Assembly (NCBI GenBank): GCA_030524475.1
Contig: JAUNGO010000017.1
Location: 1 to 41,228, forward strand
DNA length: 41,228 nt
Reading direction: 5' to 3'
From: Eggerthellaceae bacterium
GTDB taxonomy: Bacteria > Actinomycetota > Coriobacteriia > Coriobacteriales > Eggerthellaceae
A model generated the notes under the pieces. That model saw nothing but the letters and a program-made list of their open reading frames with translations. It did not search any database and had not been told where the DNA came from. Positions 20,117-27,535 of the stretch are shown here, one piece after another (position 1 is the stretch's first letter; each line of letters starts with the position of its first letter). The translations under genes were made by a program, and so were the position numbers.

Positions 20117-21424
20117 CTATTTCGCGGCCTCGAATGCTTGGGCGAGGTCGGCGAGGATGTCGTCGATGTGCTCGGTTCCGATCGACAGGCGTATGGTGCT
20201 GGGAAGAATGCCCTGGTCGGCAAGCTCTTCAGTCGACAACTGCGAGTGCGTGGTAGTTGCGGGGTGAATGACCAGGCTCTTCACGTCGGCCACGTTCGCC
20301 AAAAGCGAGAAGATGCGCAGCGCGTCGATGAACTTCCACGCTTCGGCTTGCCCGCCCTTGATGTCGAAGGTGAAAATGGACGCGCCGCCGTTGGGGAAGT
20401 AGTGTTGGTAGAGCTCGTGGTCGGGGTGGTTGGGCAGACTGGGGTGGTTCACGCGCTCAACCTGCGGGTGATTTTCCAGGAACTCGACCACGCGGCGGGT
20501 GTTCTCGGCGTGGCGCTCAAGGCGCAGCGACAGCGTTTCCGTGCCCTGCAAAAGCAGAAACGCGTTGAAGGGCGAAATGCAAGCGCCTTGGTCGCGCAGC
20601 AGGATGGCACGTGCATAGGTGGCGAAGGGCGCTGCCGGCGCCGCTTGCGTGAACGTGACGCCGTGGTAGCTGGGGTTGGGTGCGGCGATGTTGGGGTAGC
20701 GCCCCGACGCCTCCCAGTCAAACGTGCCGCCGTCGACGATGATGCCGCCGAGCGTGGTGCCGTGCCCTCCGATGAACTTGGTGGCGGAGTGCACCACGAT
20801 GTCGGCTCCGTGCTCGATGGGACGGATGAGGTACGGCGTGCCGAATGTGTTGTCGATGGCCACGGGGATGCCGTGCGCATGCGCGATGCGTGCGATGGCG
20901 TCGATGTCGGGAATGTCGGAGTTGGGGTTGCCGAGTGTCTCCAGCCAGACGGCTTTGGTGTTCGGCTGGATGGCGGCTTCGAGCTCTGCGAGATCGTGGG
21001 CGTCGACGAAGGTGGTTTCGACGCCGAACAGGGGCAGCGTGTGGGCGAGCAGGTTGTAAGTGCCGCCGTAGATGGTCTTCTGCGCGACGATGTGGTCGCC
21101 TGCTTGCGCAAGCGCCTGAATGGTGTAGGTGATGGCTGCCGCTCCCGACGCCACGGCAAGCGCCGCCGCGCCTCCCTCGAGCGCGGCGATGCGCTTCTCG
21201 AGCACGTCTTGCGTTGAGTTGGTGAGACGGCCGTAGATGTTGCCGGCATCGGTGAGCCCGAAACGCGCGGCGGCGTGCTCGGAATTATGGAACACGTACG
21301 AGGTGGTCTGATAGATGGGAACGGCGCGTGAGTCGGTGGCGGGGTCGGCGTGCTCTTGGCCGACGTGCAGCTGCAGCGTCTCGAAGTGGTAGGGGTGCGT
21401 GGGATTGAGCTCGGTGGTTGACAT
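20117..21424 (-). CDS. metY: O-acetylhomoserine sulfhydrylase / aminocarboxypropyltransferase
   Basis: PLP enzyme of the Cys/Met metabolism family that makes homocysteine from O-acetylhomoserine and sulfide (direct sulfhydrylation). 435 residues, typical for MetY and longer than MetB/MetC. Pyridoxal lysine is Lys216 in SATKFIGGHGTT; LETLGNPNSDIPDI, DNTFGTPYLIRP and AATTTHSQLS are family signatures. ATG 21424 follows AGAGAGGA; a 13-residue longer reading from 21463 is rejected. It is transcribed alone, divergent from the parS/nfo region. Homocysteine links it to the mtnN-luxS branch at 35-37 kb. Confidence 0.93.
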   Translation of the reverse strand: MSTTELNPTHPYHFETLQLHVGQEHADPATDSRAVPIYQTTSYVFHNSEHAAARFGLTDAGNIYGRLTNSTQDVLEKRIAALEGGAAALAVASGAAAITYTIQALAQAGDHIVAQKTIYGGTYNLLAHTLPLFGVETTFVDAHDLAELEAAIQPNTKAVWLETLGNPNSDIPDIDAIARIAHAHGIPVAIDNTFGTPYLIRPIEHGADIVVHSATKFIGGHGTTLGGIIVDGGTFDWEASGRYPNIAAPNPSYHGVTFTQAAPAAPFATYARAILLRDQGACISPFNAFLLLQGTETLSLRLERHAENTRRVVEFLENHPQVERVNHPSLPNHPDHELYQHYFPNGGASIFTFDIKGGQAEAWKFIDALRIFSLLANVADVKSLVIHPATTTHSQLSTEELADQGILPSTIRLSIGTEHIDDILADLAQAFEAAK

Positions 21425-21679
21425 GGGAAATCCTCTCTCTTGGATGAATTGGATGAGACTCAAGTTTCTTTGCGCGGCTGATCGTACGGCTTTTAAATCT
21501 AGTAAGTCAATAAAAATAATGGGAAAACAGTGAGCCAGGCTATACGAAATAGCGATAAAGCGTTTGCGCCGTGCGCGTTATGGCCTTTGATCAGGTTCTT
21601 TGCAGAAGCTCGTGGATGGTTTGCGCATTTAACGTTGCACGCTTGAAGCGAGTTGGCGGGGCGAACTGGCGGGGTAAAA

Positions 21680-21695
21680 TGTTTCACGTGAAACA
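21680..21695. other. parS centromere site 1
   Basis: Perfect TGTTTCACGTGAAACA, the consensus ParB-binding parS sequence. First of three copies spaced exactly 66 bp apart, between metY and nfo. Confidence 0.93.
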
Positions 21696-21745
21696 AAGTG
21701 AATCACGCGGCAACGTATCGGAGGAACAATCGTGCGTTGCCCGAA

Positions 21746-21761
21746 TGTTTCACGTGAAACA
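21746..21761. other. parS centromere site 2
   Basis: Second perfect 16-base parS, 66 bp after the first and preceded by TTGCCCGAA as in site 3. Confidence 0.93.
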
Positions 21762-21811
21762 AAACGAGTTGCGCGGCGGATTTCCAAAGAGGCAGCTCTG
21801 CTTTGCCCGAA

Positions 21812-21827
21812 TGTTTCACGTGAAACA
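21812..21827. other. parS centromere site 3
   Basis: Third perfect 16-base parS, again at 66 bp. ParB would load here and spread to condense the origin region. No parA or parB is in this window. Confidence 0.93.
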
Positions 21828-21881
21828 TTCAGCTCAACTAAACTCAACGGAGTTTGACTGACGAAGGAGATTTGGCGCGGC

Positions 21882-22724
21882 ATGACGGAGTTGTTTACGA
21901 TAGGATGCCATCTCTCGAGCGCGAAGGGCTACGCGCAGATGGCGAAGGACGCGGCGTCTATCGGCGCGAACACGTTCCAATTCTTCACGCGAAACCCGCG
22001 CGGCGGTAAGGCGAAGGCGATCGACCCTGACGACGTGGAGGCTTTCCGCAACCTTGCGGCCGAGTTCGGCATCGAGCGATTCCTTGCCCATGCCCCCTAC
22101 ACGATGAATCCTGCGGCGGCCAAGCCCGAAACGCGTGAGTTTGCGTTGCAGACGCTTGCCGACGACCTTGCGCGCATGGAAAACACGCCGAACCAAATGT
22201 ACAACATGCATCCTGGTTGCCATGTGGGGCAGGGCGCCGAGGTGGGCATAGGGCTTGTTGCCGACGCGTTGAATGCGGTGCTCGCTCCCGAGCAGACCAC
22301 CACGCTGTTGCTGGAGACGATGGCGGGGAAGGGCACCGAGCTGGGCCGCACGTTTGAAGAGCTGGCCGACATCATCGATCGCGTGGAGTTGTCCGATCAT
22401 GTGGGCGTGTGCCTCGACACGTGCCATGTGTGGGACGGCGGATACGACGTGCGCGACGGGCTTGATGGCGTGCTGGAGGAATTCGACCGCGTGCTGGGGC
22501 TCGACCGCTTGCGTGCCGTGCACCTGAACGACTCGAAAAACCCGCTGGGGGCTCATAAGGATCGCCATGAGGTTATCGGCGGCGGGTTCATCGGCGCAGA
22601 CGCGTTTTCCCGTATCGTGAATCATCCTGCTCTGCGAAGCCTGCCTTTCTTCTTGGAAACGCCGCACGACGCGCTACCCGAATGGGGCGAGGAGATTGCG
22701 CTGCTAAAGGCGGCGCGCGCGTAG
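21882..22724 (+). CDS. nfo: Endonuclease IV (AP endonuclease)
   Basis: Cleaves DNA 5' to abasic sites in base excision repair, using three zinc ions. 280 residues, normal for Nfo. TIM-barrel ligands are visible in [70 protein letters not shown] and [14 protein letters not shown] stands 11 bases before the ATG. It begins 54 bases after the last parS, so ParB spreading could affect its transcription. Confidence 0.96.
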   Translation: MTELFTIGCHLSSAKGYAQMAKDAASIGANTFQFFTRNPRGGKAKAIDPDDVEAFRNLAAEFGIERFLAHAPYTMNPAAAKPETREFALQTLADDLARMENTPNQMYNMHPGCHVGQGAEVGIGLVADALNAVLAPEQTTTLLLETMAGKGTELGRTFEELADIIDRVELSDHVGVCLDTCHVWDGGYDVRDGLDGVLEEFDRVLGLDRLRAVHLNDSKNPLGAHKDRHEVIGGGFIGADAFSRIVNHPALRSLPFFLETPHDALPEWGEEIALLKAARA

Positions 22725-22844
22725 AGGGCAATCGAAAGGTGACCGGAAAACACGTGAAAAGATATGCGGGAAGAAGTGCGGATGGGCATTCGGGAAGACA
22801 CGCAGAGAAGCGCACGGAAAGCACGCGAGAAGATGCGCGGCGAG

Positions 22845-22860
22845 GGTTTCATGTGAAACA
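22845..22860. other. Degenerate parS-like site
   Basis: GGTTTCATGTGAAACA matches parS at 14 of 16 positions, 1.0 kb from the perfect triplet. The rest of the 252-base gap (22725-22976) holds purine-rich degenerate repeats; no gene is seen. Confidence 0.5.
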
Positions 22861-22976
22861 ATTCTCGAAGCATTTTTTAGTTTTGCAACAGATTCTTCCA
22901 ACGTGTTTTCTTCCGTCGTGTTAAAGTATCTTATAGCTAACTTTTAGAACAATAGGACAAGAAAGGAAGCTGTGGG

Positions 22977-23222
22977 ATGGTTGTTGGGATTGTGCATGCG
23001 CTTGATCGGGGCAAACTCTACACGCGCGACGATTTGAGGAAACGCCTCCATGTGGAGGGGGTGCATCTCGATCAGCTTCTCGACAGCCTTCTCGCTTCTC
23101 GTCGCTTGCGCATACGTGCCGTTGTTGAAGGGGAGACGGCGGGGTTTGACGCTTTCGGGCGTCCCCTCGCGTCGGTTTGCTGCGTTTGCGACGAGCACGC
23201 GGTAAAGTTTGAGGTGGCTTGA
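22977..23222 (+). CDS. Small winged-helix-like protein
   Basis: 81 residues. Predicted helices in HALDRGKLYTRDDLRKRLHV and LDQLLDSLLASRRLRIRAV have the layout of a small winged helix similar to FeoC-like regulators, and the end carries CCVCDEH, a possible metal or cluster site. This is inference from pattern only. GGAAG precedes the ATG. The next gene, a YgbA-family protein, starts 3 bases after its stop, so both form one operon and probably share a nitrosative-stress context. Confidence 0.65.
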   Translation: MVVGIVHALDRGKLYTRDDLRKRLHVEGVHLDQLLDSLLASRRLRIRAVVEGETAGFDAFGRPLASVCCVCDEHAVKFEVA

Positions 23223-23225
23223 TCG

Positions 23226-23609
23226 ATGCAGGCTGGGCAGCAGGGCTCGCAGCGGCTTCAGCAGCAAAGCGACACGCCTTCCGTTGCACGCCGCCGCGAG
23301 CGGGAGATGCGCACGATTTCCCAAATGGTGGCGCTGTTCTGTGCCGCAAACCATGCTTCAGATGCGCGTGTTGAGCGCGCCCATTGCGGTGAGCGAGTGT
23401 GCTCCGAGTGCGCTCGGCTTGATGCCTATGCGGTAATGCGCACTCGGCGATGCCGGAAGATGGACGCTAAAATTTCGTGCGAAAAATGCGAGAATCACTG
23501 CTATCGCTCTGACGAAAGGGAACGCATTCGCGCGGTCATGCGTTTTTCGGGCCCGCGTATGCTTACGAAGCATCCCGTCGCCGCTGTTCGCCATTTACTG
23601 GGAAAATAG
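23226..23609 (+). CDS. YgbA-family (nitrous oxide-stimulated promoter) protein
   Basis: 127 residues. The C-terminal 100 match the YgbA pattern: REMRTISQMVALFC, HCGERVCSECARLDAYA, CRKMDAKISCEKCENHCY and IRAVMRFSGPRMLTKHP. In enterobacteria YgbA is NO-inducible and supports recovery from nitrosative stress; the seven or so conserved cysteines suggest a metal or Fe-S role. GAGGTGG lies just upstream of the ATG. The N-terminal 25 residues are Gln/Ser-rich and outside the domain. Confidence 0.85.
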   Translation: MQAGQQGSQRLQQQSDTPSVARRREREMRTISQMVALFCAANHASDARVERAHCGERVCSECARLDAYAVMRTRRCRKMDAKISCEKCENHCYRSDERERIRAVMRFSGPRMLTKHPVAAVRHLLGK

Positions 23610-23927
23610 CAAGCGGCGGCAGACGGGCGTCGTCGGTTCGCTACCGCGCGCCGCTGTCGCGCGCTTACCGCCGTCTGCTCGTTACAGCTTGCTCGCCGCC
23701 GCACGCTTGTCGTCGCCTTCGCCCGCCGCCGTCTGTCCACCTGCGCATCCGCTGCCTCTCGTTCGCTGCTGTGCGCCCGTTGCGCACACGCGCCGTCCGA
23801 AACCTTCCGCGTGTTGCTTCTGATCTGTTGCGTAAACGGGTATGATAGGCGCTGGTAAGTTTTCGCCGCAGCCGCCGTTTGCGCCTTGTTGCGCGTTGTC
23901 GGCTGCCTTCGCAGGAAGAAGGCTCTC
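23610..23927. other. Gene-free GC-rich interval
   Basis: 318 bases with no supported gene. GCAGACGG (23619-23626) and CCGTCTGC (23671-23678) could form a hairpin ending the ygbA transcript. The rest is C-rich sequence without recognisable sites, then the AGGAAGAAGG ribosome binding site of the dCMP deaminase. Confidence 0.5.
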
Positions 23928-24395
23928 GTGAATCCGCTGTCTTGGAACGAGTACTTCATGGGGATTGCCAAGCTGTCGTCCCTTCGCAGCAAAGACCCGA
24001 ACACGCAGGTGGGAGCGTGCATCGTCAACGACAAGCGCATTATTGTGGGAATCGGCTACAACGGTATGCCCATCGGATGCGACGACCGGGAGTTTCCCTG
24101 GACGTCGAAGGGGGACTATTTCGACCAGAAATATGCCTACGTGGTGCATGCCGAGTTGAACGCCATCCTCAATTCGTCGGCCCCGCTTGACGGGTGCACG
24201 GTGTACACCACGCTGTTCCCTTGCAACGAGTGCGCGAAGGCCATTATCCAGTCGCGTATTGCGCGCGTGGTGTACCTTGACGACAAATACGCCGACACCG
24301 ACGGCACGCGTGCGTCGAAGCGCATGTTCGACGCGGCGGGCGTGGAATACATACGTTACGAGGAACGTGAGCTGGAAATAGGCGCAAAGGAATAA
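23928..24395 (+). CDS. Deoxycytidylate (dCMP) deaminase
   Basis: Zinc enzyme converting dCMP to dUMP for thymidylate synthesis; homologous to ComEB. About 155 residues from GTG 23928, which has AGGAAGAAGG 5 bases upstream; a longer in-frame ATG at 23886 lacks a site. Core motifs: SKDPNTQVGACIVN, catalytic His74-Ala-Glu76 in VVHAELNAIL, and zinc ligands Cys99 and Cys102 in PCNECAKAI. It is convergent with the SPFH gene. Confidence 0.93.
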   Translation: MNPLSWNEYFMGIAKLSSLRSKDPNTQVGACIVNDKRIIVGIGYNGMPIGCDDREFPWTSKGDYFDQKYAYVVHAELNAILNSSAPLDGCTVYTTLFPCNECAKAIIQSRIARVVYLDDKYADTDGTRASKRMFDAAGVEYIRYEERELEIGAKE

Positions 24396-24410
24396 ACGCC
24401 AGAAGGACGG

Positions 24411-24463
24411 CGCGAAGGGACGAGCGAGAACACAAGCGCTGTTTCTGCTTGCCCCTTCGCGCC
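24411..24463. terminator. Bidirectional hairpin between convergent genes
   Basis: GGCGCGAAGGG and CCCTTCGCGCC arms flank a 30-base interior between the dCMP deaminase and SPFH stop codons. No long T tract on either side. Confidence 0.5.
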
Positions 24464-24536
24464 TGCCCGTGTTGCTGTCCCTTTCCGCCGCGAAATCAGA
24501 TGCGGGGCAGCGCCGCCGCCGCTTCGCATCGCGGCG

Positions 24537-25490
24537 CTACTGGTTCTGCCCGCCCTTCGCGCTTGCGTCGTCGCTCTCCTTGTTCGCAACGAGCATTTGC
24601 TCGAACATTGAGGCGGTTTGCGAGAAGTCGCTCGGCAGCACGACGGTCGACATCTGCCCATTGCGCGCGAACTCGGTCATCATGTCGGTCCATTGGGTGA
24701 AGATGAACAGTTGGTTGGCCTCGGTTGCCGACACGCCCGAGTCGCGAATGACGGAAAGCGACTCCGAGATGCCGTCGGCGATGGCTTTGCGCTGGGCGGC
24801 GATGCCGATGCCGGCTTGCTCCATAGCTTCGGCGCGGGCGCGCGCTTCGGTAACCACCTTGATGCGCTCCGCCTCGGCGAGCGACTGGGCCGCTTCTTTC
24901 TCGCGCTGCGCCGAGTTGATGCGGTTCATGGACTGCTCGACGTCGGCGGGCAGGTCGATGGACGTGATCAGCGTGGACACCACGTCGAAGCCGTACGCCA
25001 CCATAAGCCCCGACACCGTCATATTCACGTCGGACGCGATGGCGTCTTTCTTGTCGAACACCTCGTCAAGCGTGTATTGCGGCACCGACGAGCGCAGCGC
25101 GTCGATCAGGTACGACCGCATTTGCGCAACGGGGTTCGCCAGCATGTAGTAGCTGCGCCACACGCCCGATTGCTCGGGGCTCATGCCCGGCGTGACCGAC
25201 ACGCGGTATTGGGCGGCGATCGACATGGTGACCGTCACGTTGTCTTTGGTTTTCGCGTCGATGGCGAACTCCTCTTGGCGCGTGCGCAAGTCAACGCGCG
25301 CGGCGATGCGCTCGATGATGGGAATGCGGAAGCGCAGGCCCGCGGGCGCGGTGCGGTTAAACTTGCCGAGGCGCTCGATGATGGCGACCTTCTGCTGAGG
25401 CACGATATAGACGCACTGCAGCGCCAAAACAACCAGGATAACGAGAATGATCAGCGGCACTACCAGCGATCCGATGATGTAGGAAATCAC
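24537..25490 (-). CDS. SPFH/band-7 membrane protein (stomatin/prohibitin-like)
   Basis: 317 residues: one N-terminal membrane segment (VVPLIILVILVVLALQCVYI), the SPFH domain (VPQQKVAIIERLGKFNRTAPAGLRFRIP...VDLRTRQEEF), and a long coiled coil with AQREKEAAQSLAEAERIKVVTEARARAEAM. Such proteins form membrane microdomain cages and often act with NfeD or FtsH. No nfeD is adjacent. GTG 25490 is chosen because AAAGGAG lies 5 bases upstream; the in-frame extension to 25529 lacks a site. Confidence 0.92.
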   Translation of the reverse strand: MISYIIGSLVVPLIILVILVVLALQCVYIVPQQKVAIIERLGKFNRTAPAGLRFRIPIIERIAARVDLRTRQEEFAIDAKTKDNVTVTMSIAAQYRVSVTPGMSPEQSGVWRSYYMLANPVAQMRSYLIDALRSSVPQYTLDEVFDKKDAIASDVNMTVSGLMVAYGFDVVSTLITSIDLPADVEQSMNRINSAQREKEAAQSLAEAERIKVVTEARARAEAMEQAGIGIAAQRKAIADGISESLSVIRDSGVSATEANQLFIFTQWTDMMTEFARNGQMSTVVLPSDFSQTASMFEQMLVANKESDDASAKGGQNQ

Positions 25491-25540
25491 GAGCGCTCCT
25501 TTCAGGTTGAGTGAACTCGGAGGTTGCAAACGTTTCCAGC

Positions 25541-25546
25541 ATTATA
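25541..25546 (-). promoter_or_regulatory. -10 box for the SPFH gene
   Basis: Minus-strand TATAAT 51 bases upstream of the start codon; the -35 is weak. Confidence 0.45.
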
Positions 25547-25628
25547 CACGAAAAGATGTTCGATTTTCGGCACAACAAGAAAGTAAGGAAGATGTTTTGG
25601 GGCGCGGGCGAGTGAGGTGGCGGGTGCG

Positions 25629-25687
25629 GGTGAACGCGGGCGAGCAAGGTGTTCGCCCCCCCGCTCCGCCCGTCGCCTGCGTTCGCC
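25629..25687. repeat. REP-like inverted repeat
   Basis: 15-base arms (GGTGAACGCGGGCGA and TCGCCTGCGTTCGCC, two mismatches) between the divergent SPFH and MOSC promoters. It shares the word GTGTTCGCC with the elements at 27.4 and 36.3 kb. Confidence 0.6.
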
Positions 25688-25710
25688 ATCTTCTTCTCCT
25701 TTAATCCTGG

Positions 25711-25738
25711 TTGATCTATAGACTTTCTTCGGTATAAT
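25711..25738 (+). promoter_or_regulatory. Promoter of the MOSC gene
   Basis: TTGATC (25711-25716), 16 bases, TATAAT (25733-25738). It predicts a leader of about 205 bases before the GTG at 25950. Confidence 0.75.
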
Positions 25739-25765
25739 ATGTCATGCGCTCAGATCTACCTGCGA

Positions 25766-25821
25766 GGGATGCGCGGCGGTTGCCGAGAAGCGGTTAGCCG
25801 CAGACGATTTCACGCATTCCC
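25766..25821 (+). ncRNA. Candidate structured leader (three-way junction)
   Basis: An outer stem GGGATGCG/CGCATTCCC (one bulge) encloses two four-pair hairpins, CGGC-GGTT-GCCG (25774-25785) and GCGG-TTAG-CCGC (25790-25801), joined by AGAA. It sits in the long MOSC leader. A riboswitch is possible but not recognised. Confidence 0.45.
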
Positions 25822-25949
25822 GCTTTCCGTCGTGCAGCGGAACGCAGGGCGGCGGGGCTCCGTCAAGAAGCCCTCACGCATGACATATGGTTTGCACCGG
25901 GTACGTCGAGGTGGCGCGCGGCGTATCGCCTCAGAGAAAGGTGCATGCC

Positions 25950-26384
25950 GTGGGCGTGGTCAAAGCCGTTTGCACAAGCGACGTCAAGGGAATCCAGAAA
26001 ACCGAGCAGCCGTCGATCGAGCTCAAGCCCGAGTGGGGCATCGAGGGCGACGCGCACGCGGGCGCGTGGCATCGGCAGGTGAGCCTGCTTTCCTACGAGA
26101 AAATCGAGGAGTTCAAGGCGCGCGGGGCCGACGTGGTGAACGGGTCGTTCGGCGAAAACATTATCGTCGAGGGCTTCGATTTGAAGGCGTTGCCCATCGG
26201 CACGCGCTTCACCTGCGGAGACGTTGTTCTCGAGCTGACGCAGATCGGGAAAGAGTGCCACGCGCACTGCGCGATCTATCACAAAATGGGAGATTGCATC
26301 ATGCCGCGCGAGGGCGTGTTCTGCCGCGTGATCGAGGGTGGTATCATTACGGTTGGAGATAGGATCGACCTCATAAAGGATTAG
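25950..26384 (+). CDS. MOSC-domain protein
   Basis: 144 residues from GTG 25950, chosen because AAAGG lies 8 bases upstream and the protein then begins GVVKAVCTSDVKGIQK, as MOSC proteins do. Core: WGIEGDAHAGAWHRQVSLLS, FGENIIVEG and GKECHAHCAIYHKMGDC with the conserved cysteine. MOSC proteins bind sulfur carried on cysteine and act with molybdenum-cofactor enzymes; a stand-alone form like this often lies near moa/mog genes, absent here. The MBL-fold gene follows 8 bases later. Confidence 0.9.
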   Translation: MGVVKAVCTSDVKGIQKTEQPSIELKPEWGIEGDAHAGAWHRQVSLLSYEKIEEFKARGADVVNGSFGENIIVEGFDLKALPIGTRFTCGDVVLELTQIGKECHAHCAIYHKMGDCIMPREGVFCRVIEGGIITVGDRIDLIKD

Positions 26385-26392
26385 CCTCGCCG

Positions 26393-27406
26393 ATGTTTGC
26401 CCAGCTTGTGCACCAAAACCCCGATGTATACCAAATTCAGGTAGCGTTCGCGAACGTTATCACGGCGGAAACGAACTGCTACGTCGTGCGCGACGGCGGT
26501 GACGCGCTTGTCATCGACACGGGGGCGCCGAGTGACGCAGCTGAGGCGTTTCTGCGAGAGGCGCTGCACGAGCTGGGCATTGACGCCGGTCAGGCGCGTT
26601 ATTTTCTCACGCACTCGCATTTCGATCACGCGGGGCTTGTGCCGCGTTTGGCGCGCGCGGGCGCGTGCGTCTACGCGAACAAGCACGAGGTTGCGGCGTT
26701 CAGCTCCGCGTTTGCCCAACAGCGCGAGCATTTTGTGTGCCAGCGCTTCATGGAGGAAGGCGTGCCCGCGCGTTTCGCGCACGCCGACAACGCGCGCATC
26801 AACGTGTCGGTGTCGTTTGACGACGCGCCGTTTGAAGTGAACGTCGTTGACGAGGGCGACGAGATCACCGTGGGTCGCTATACCTTTAAGGTGGTCAACA
26901 CGCCTGGTCACACGCATGGGCACATGGCGCTCTACCATAAGCAGTCGGGCATATGCTTCACGGGCGATCACGTGTTGTTCGTTATCTCGCCCGGCATTCC
27001 CGTTTACGTCGACGGGGACGACAGCCTGGGCGCCTATTTCGACAGTTTGGACAAAGTGGCGCGTTTGGGGTGCTCGCGGCTGTTCATCAGCCATGGCGAA
27101 TCGCGGCTCGACTTCCCCGAACGCATCGCGTGGCTCAAACAGCATCATCTCAACCGCCTTGAGGCGATGGGCGAAATCGTGAAGAAGGAGCCGGGACTTT
27201 CGGGTTGCGAAGTTATTCGCCGCACGCCGTGGAGCATTCCTTTCGCCACCGTCGACGAGTGCGACCCGCTGCAACGTTGGAGCATTTACGCGCAAGGAAC
27301 GGCGCTGCTCGACCACATGGTGGCAACGGGGCGCCTCCAGCGCGTTCGCGAGCTCGATGAGCCGACCGACACGTTCGTGAACCGCTATCGACCTGCGGGG
27401 GCGTAG
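26393..27406 (+). CDS. MBL-fold metallohydrolase
   Basis: 337 residues. Metallo-beta-lactamase fold with His74-x-His76-x-Asp78-His79 in THSHFDHAG, later ligands in NTPGHTHGHMALY and FTGDHVLF, and LFISHGESR. The C-terminal 90 residues add a helical region seen in hydrolases of the hydroxyacylglutathione/RNase-unrelated type; the substrate cannot be told. AAAGGA at 26376 serves as ribosome binding site and overlaps the end of the MOSC gene, so the two are co-transcribed. Confidence 0.88.
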   Translation: MFAQLVHQNPDVYQIQVAFANVITAETNCYVVRDGGDALVIDTGAPSDAAEAFLREALHELGIDAGQARYFLTHSHFDHAGLVPRLARAGACVYANKHEVAAFSSAFAQQREHFVCQRFMEEGVPARFAHADNARINVSVSFDDAPFEVNVVDEGDEITVGRYTFKVVNTPGHTHGHMALYHKQSGICFTGDHVLFVISPGIPVYVDGDDSLGAYFDSLDKVARLGCSRLFISHGESRLDFPERIAWLKQHHLNRLEAMGEIVKKEPGLSGCEVIRRTPWSIPFATVDECDPLQRWSIYAQGTALLDHMVATGRLQRVRELDEPTDTFVNRYRPAGA

Positions 27407-27421
27407 CGCGTTTGGTGGCTT

Positions 27422-27530
27422 GACGGGCGGGGGTGACCACGGGGTGAACACGGGGTGAGCAGGGCTGCGCTCTGGTGTTCGCCTGCGTCCCGTGTTCACC
27501 CCCCCCCAGCCCCCGTGTTCGCCCGCGCTT
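27422..27530. repeat. REP-like inverted repeat between convergent genes
   Basis: Perfect 14-base arms GGGGTGAACACGGG (27441-27454) and CCCGTGTTCACCCC (27489-27502), with outer copies of GTGTTCGCC and nine C in a row. It may also end transcription from both sides. Confidence 0.75.
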
Positions 27531-27535
27531 TCCGT

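Noticed and set aside
21571-21861. Open frame with three MFHVKQ peptides across the parS region
   Set aside because: The peptide repeats are simply the translation of the parS palindromes. There is no ribosome binding site, and the opposite strand is equally open.
23640-23830. Repeat-rich GC tract as a coding gene
   Set aside because: All frames are low complexity without a start signal; base periodicity looks random.
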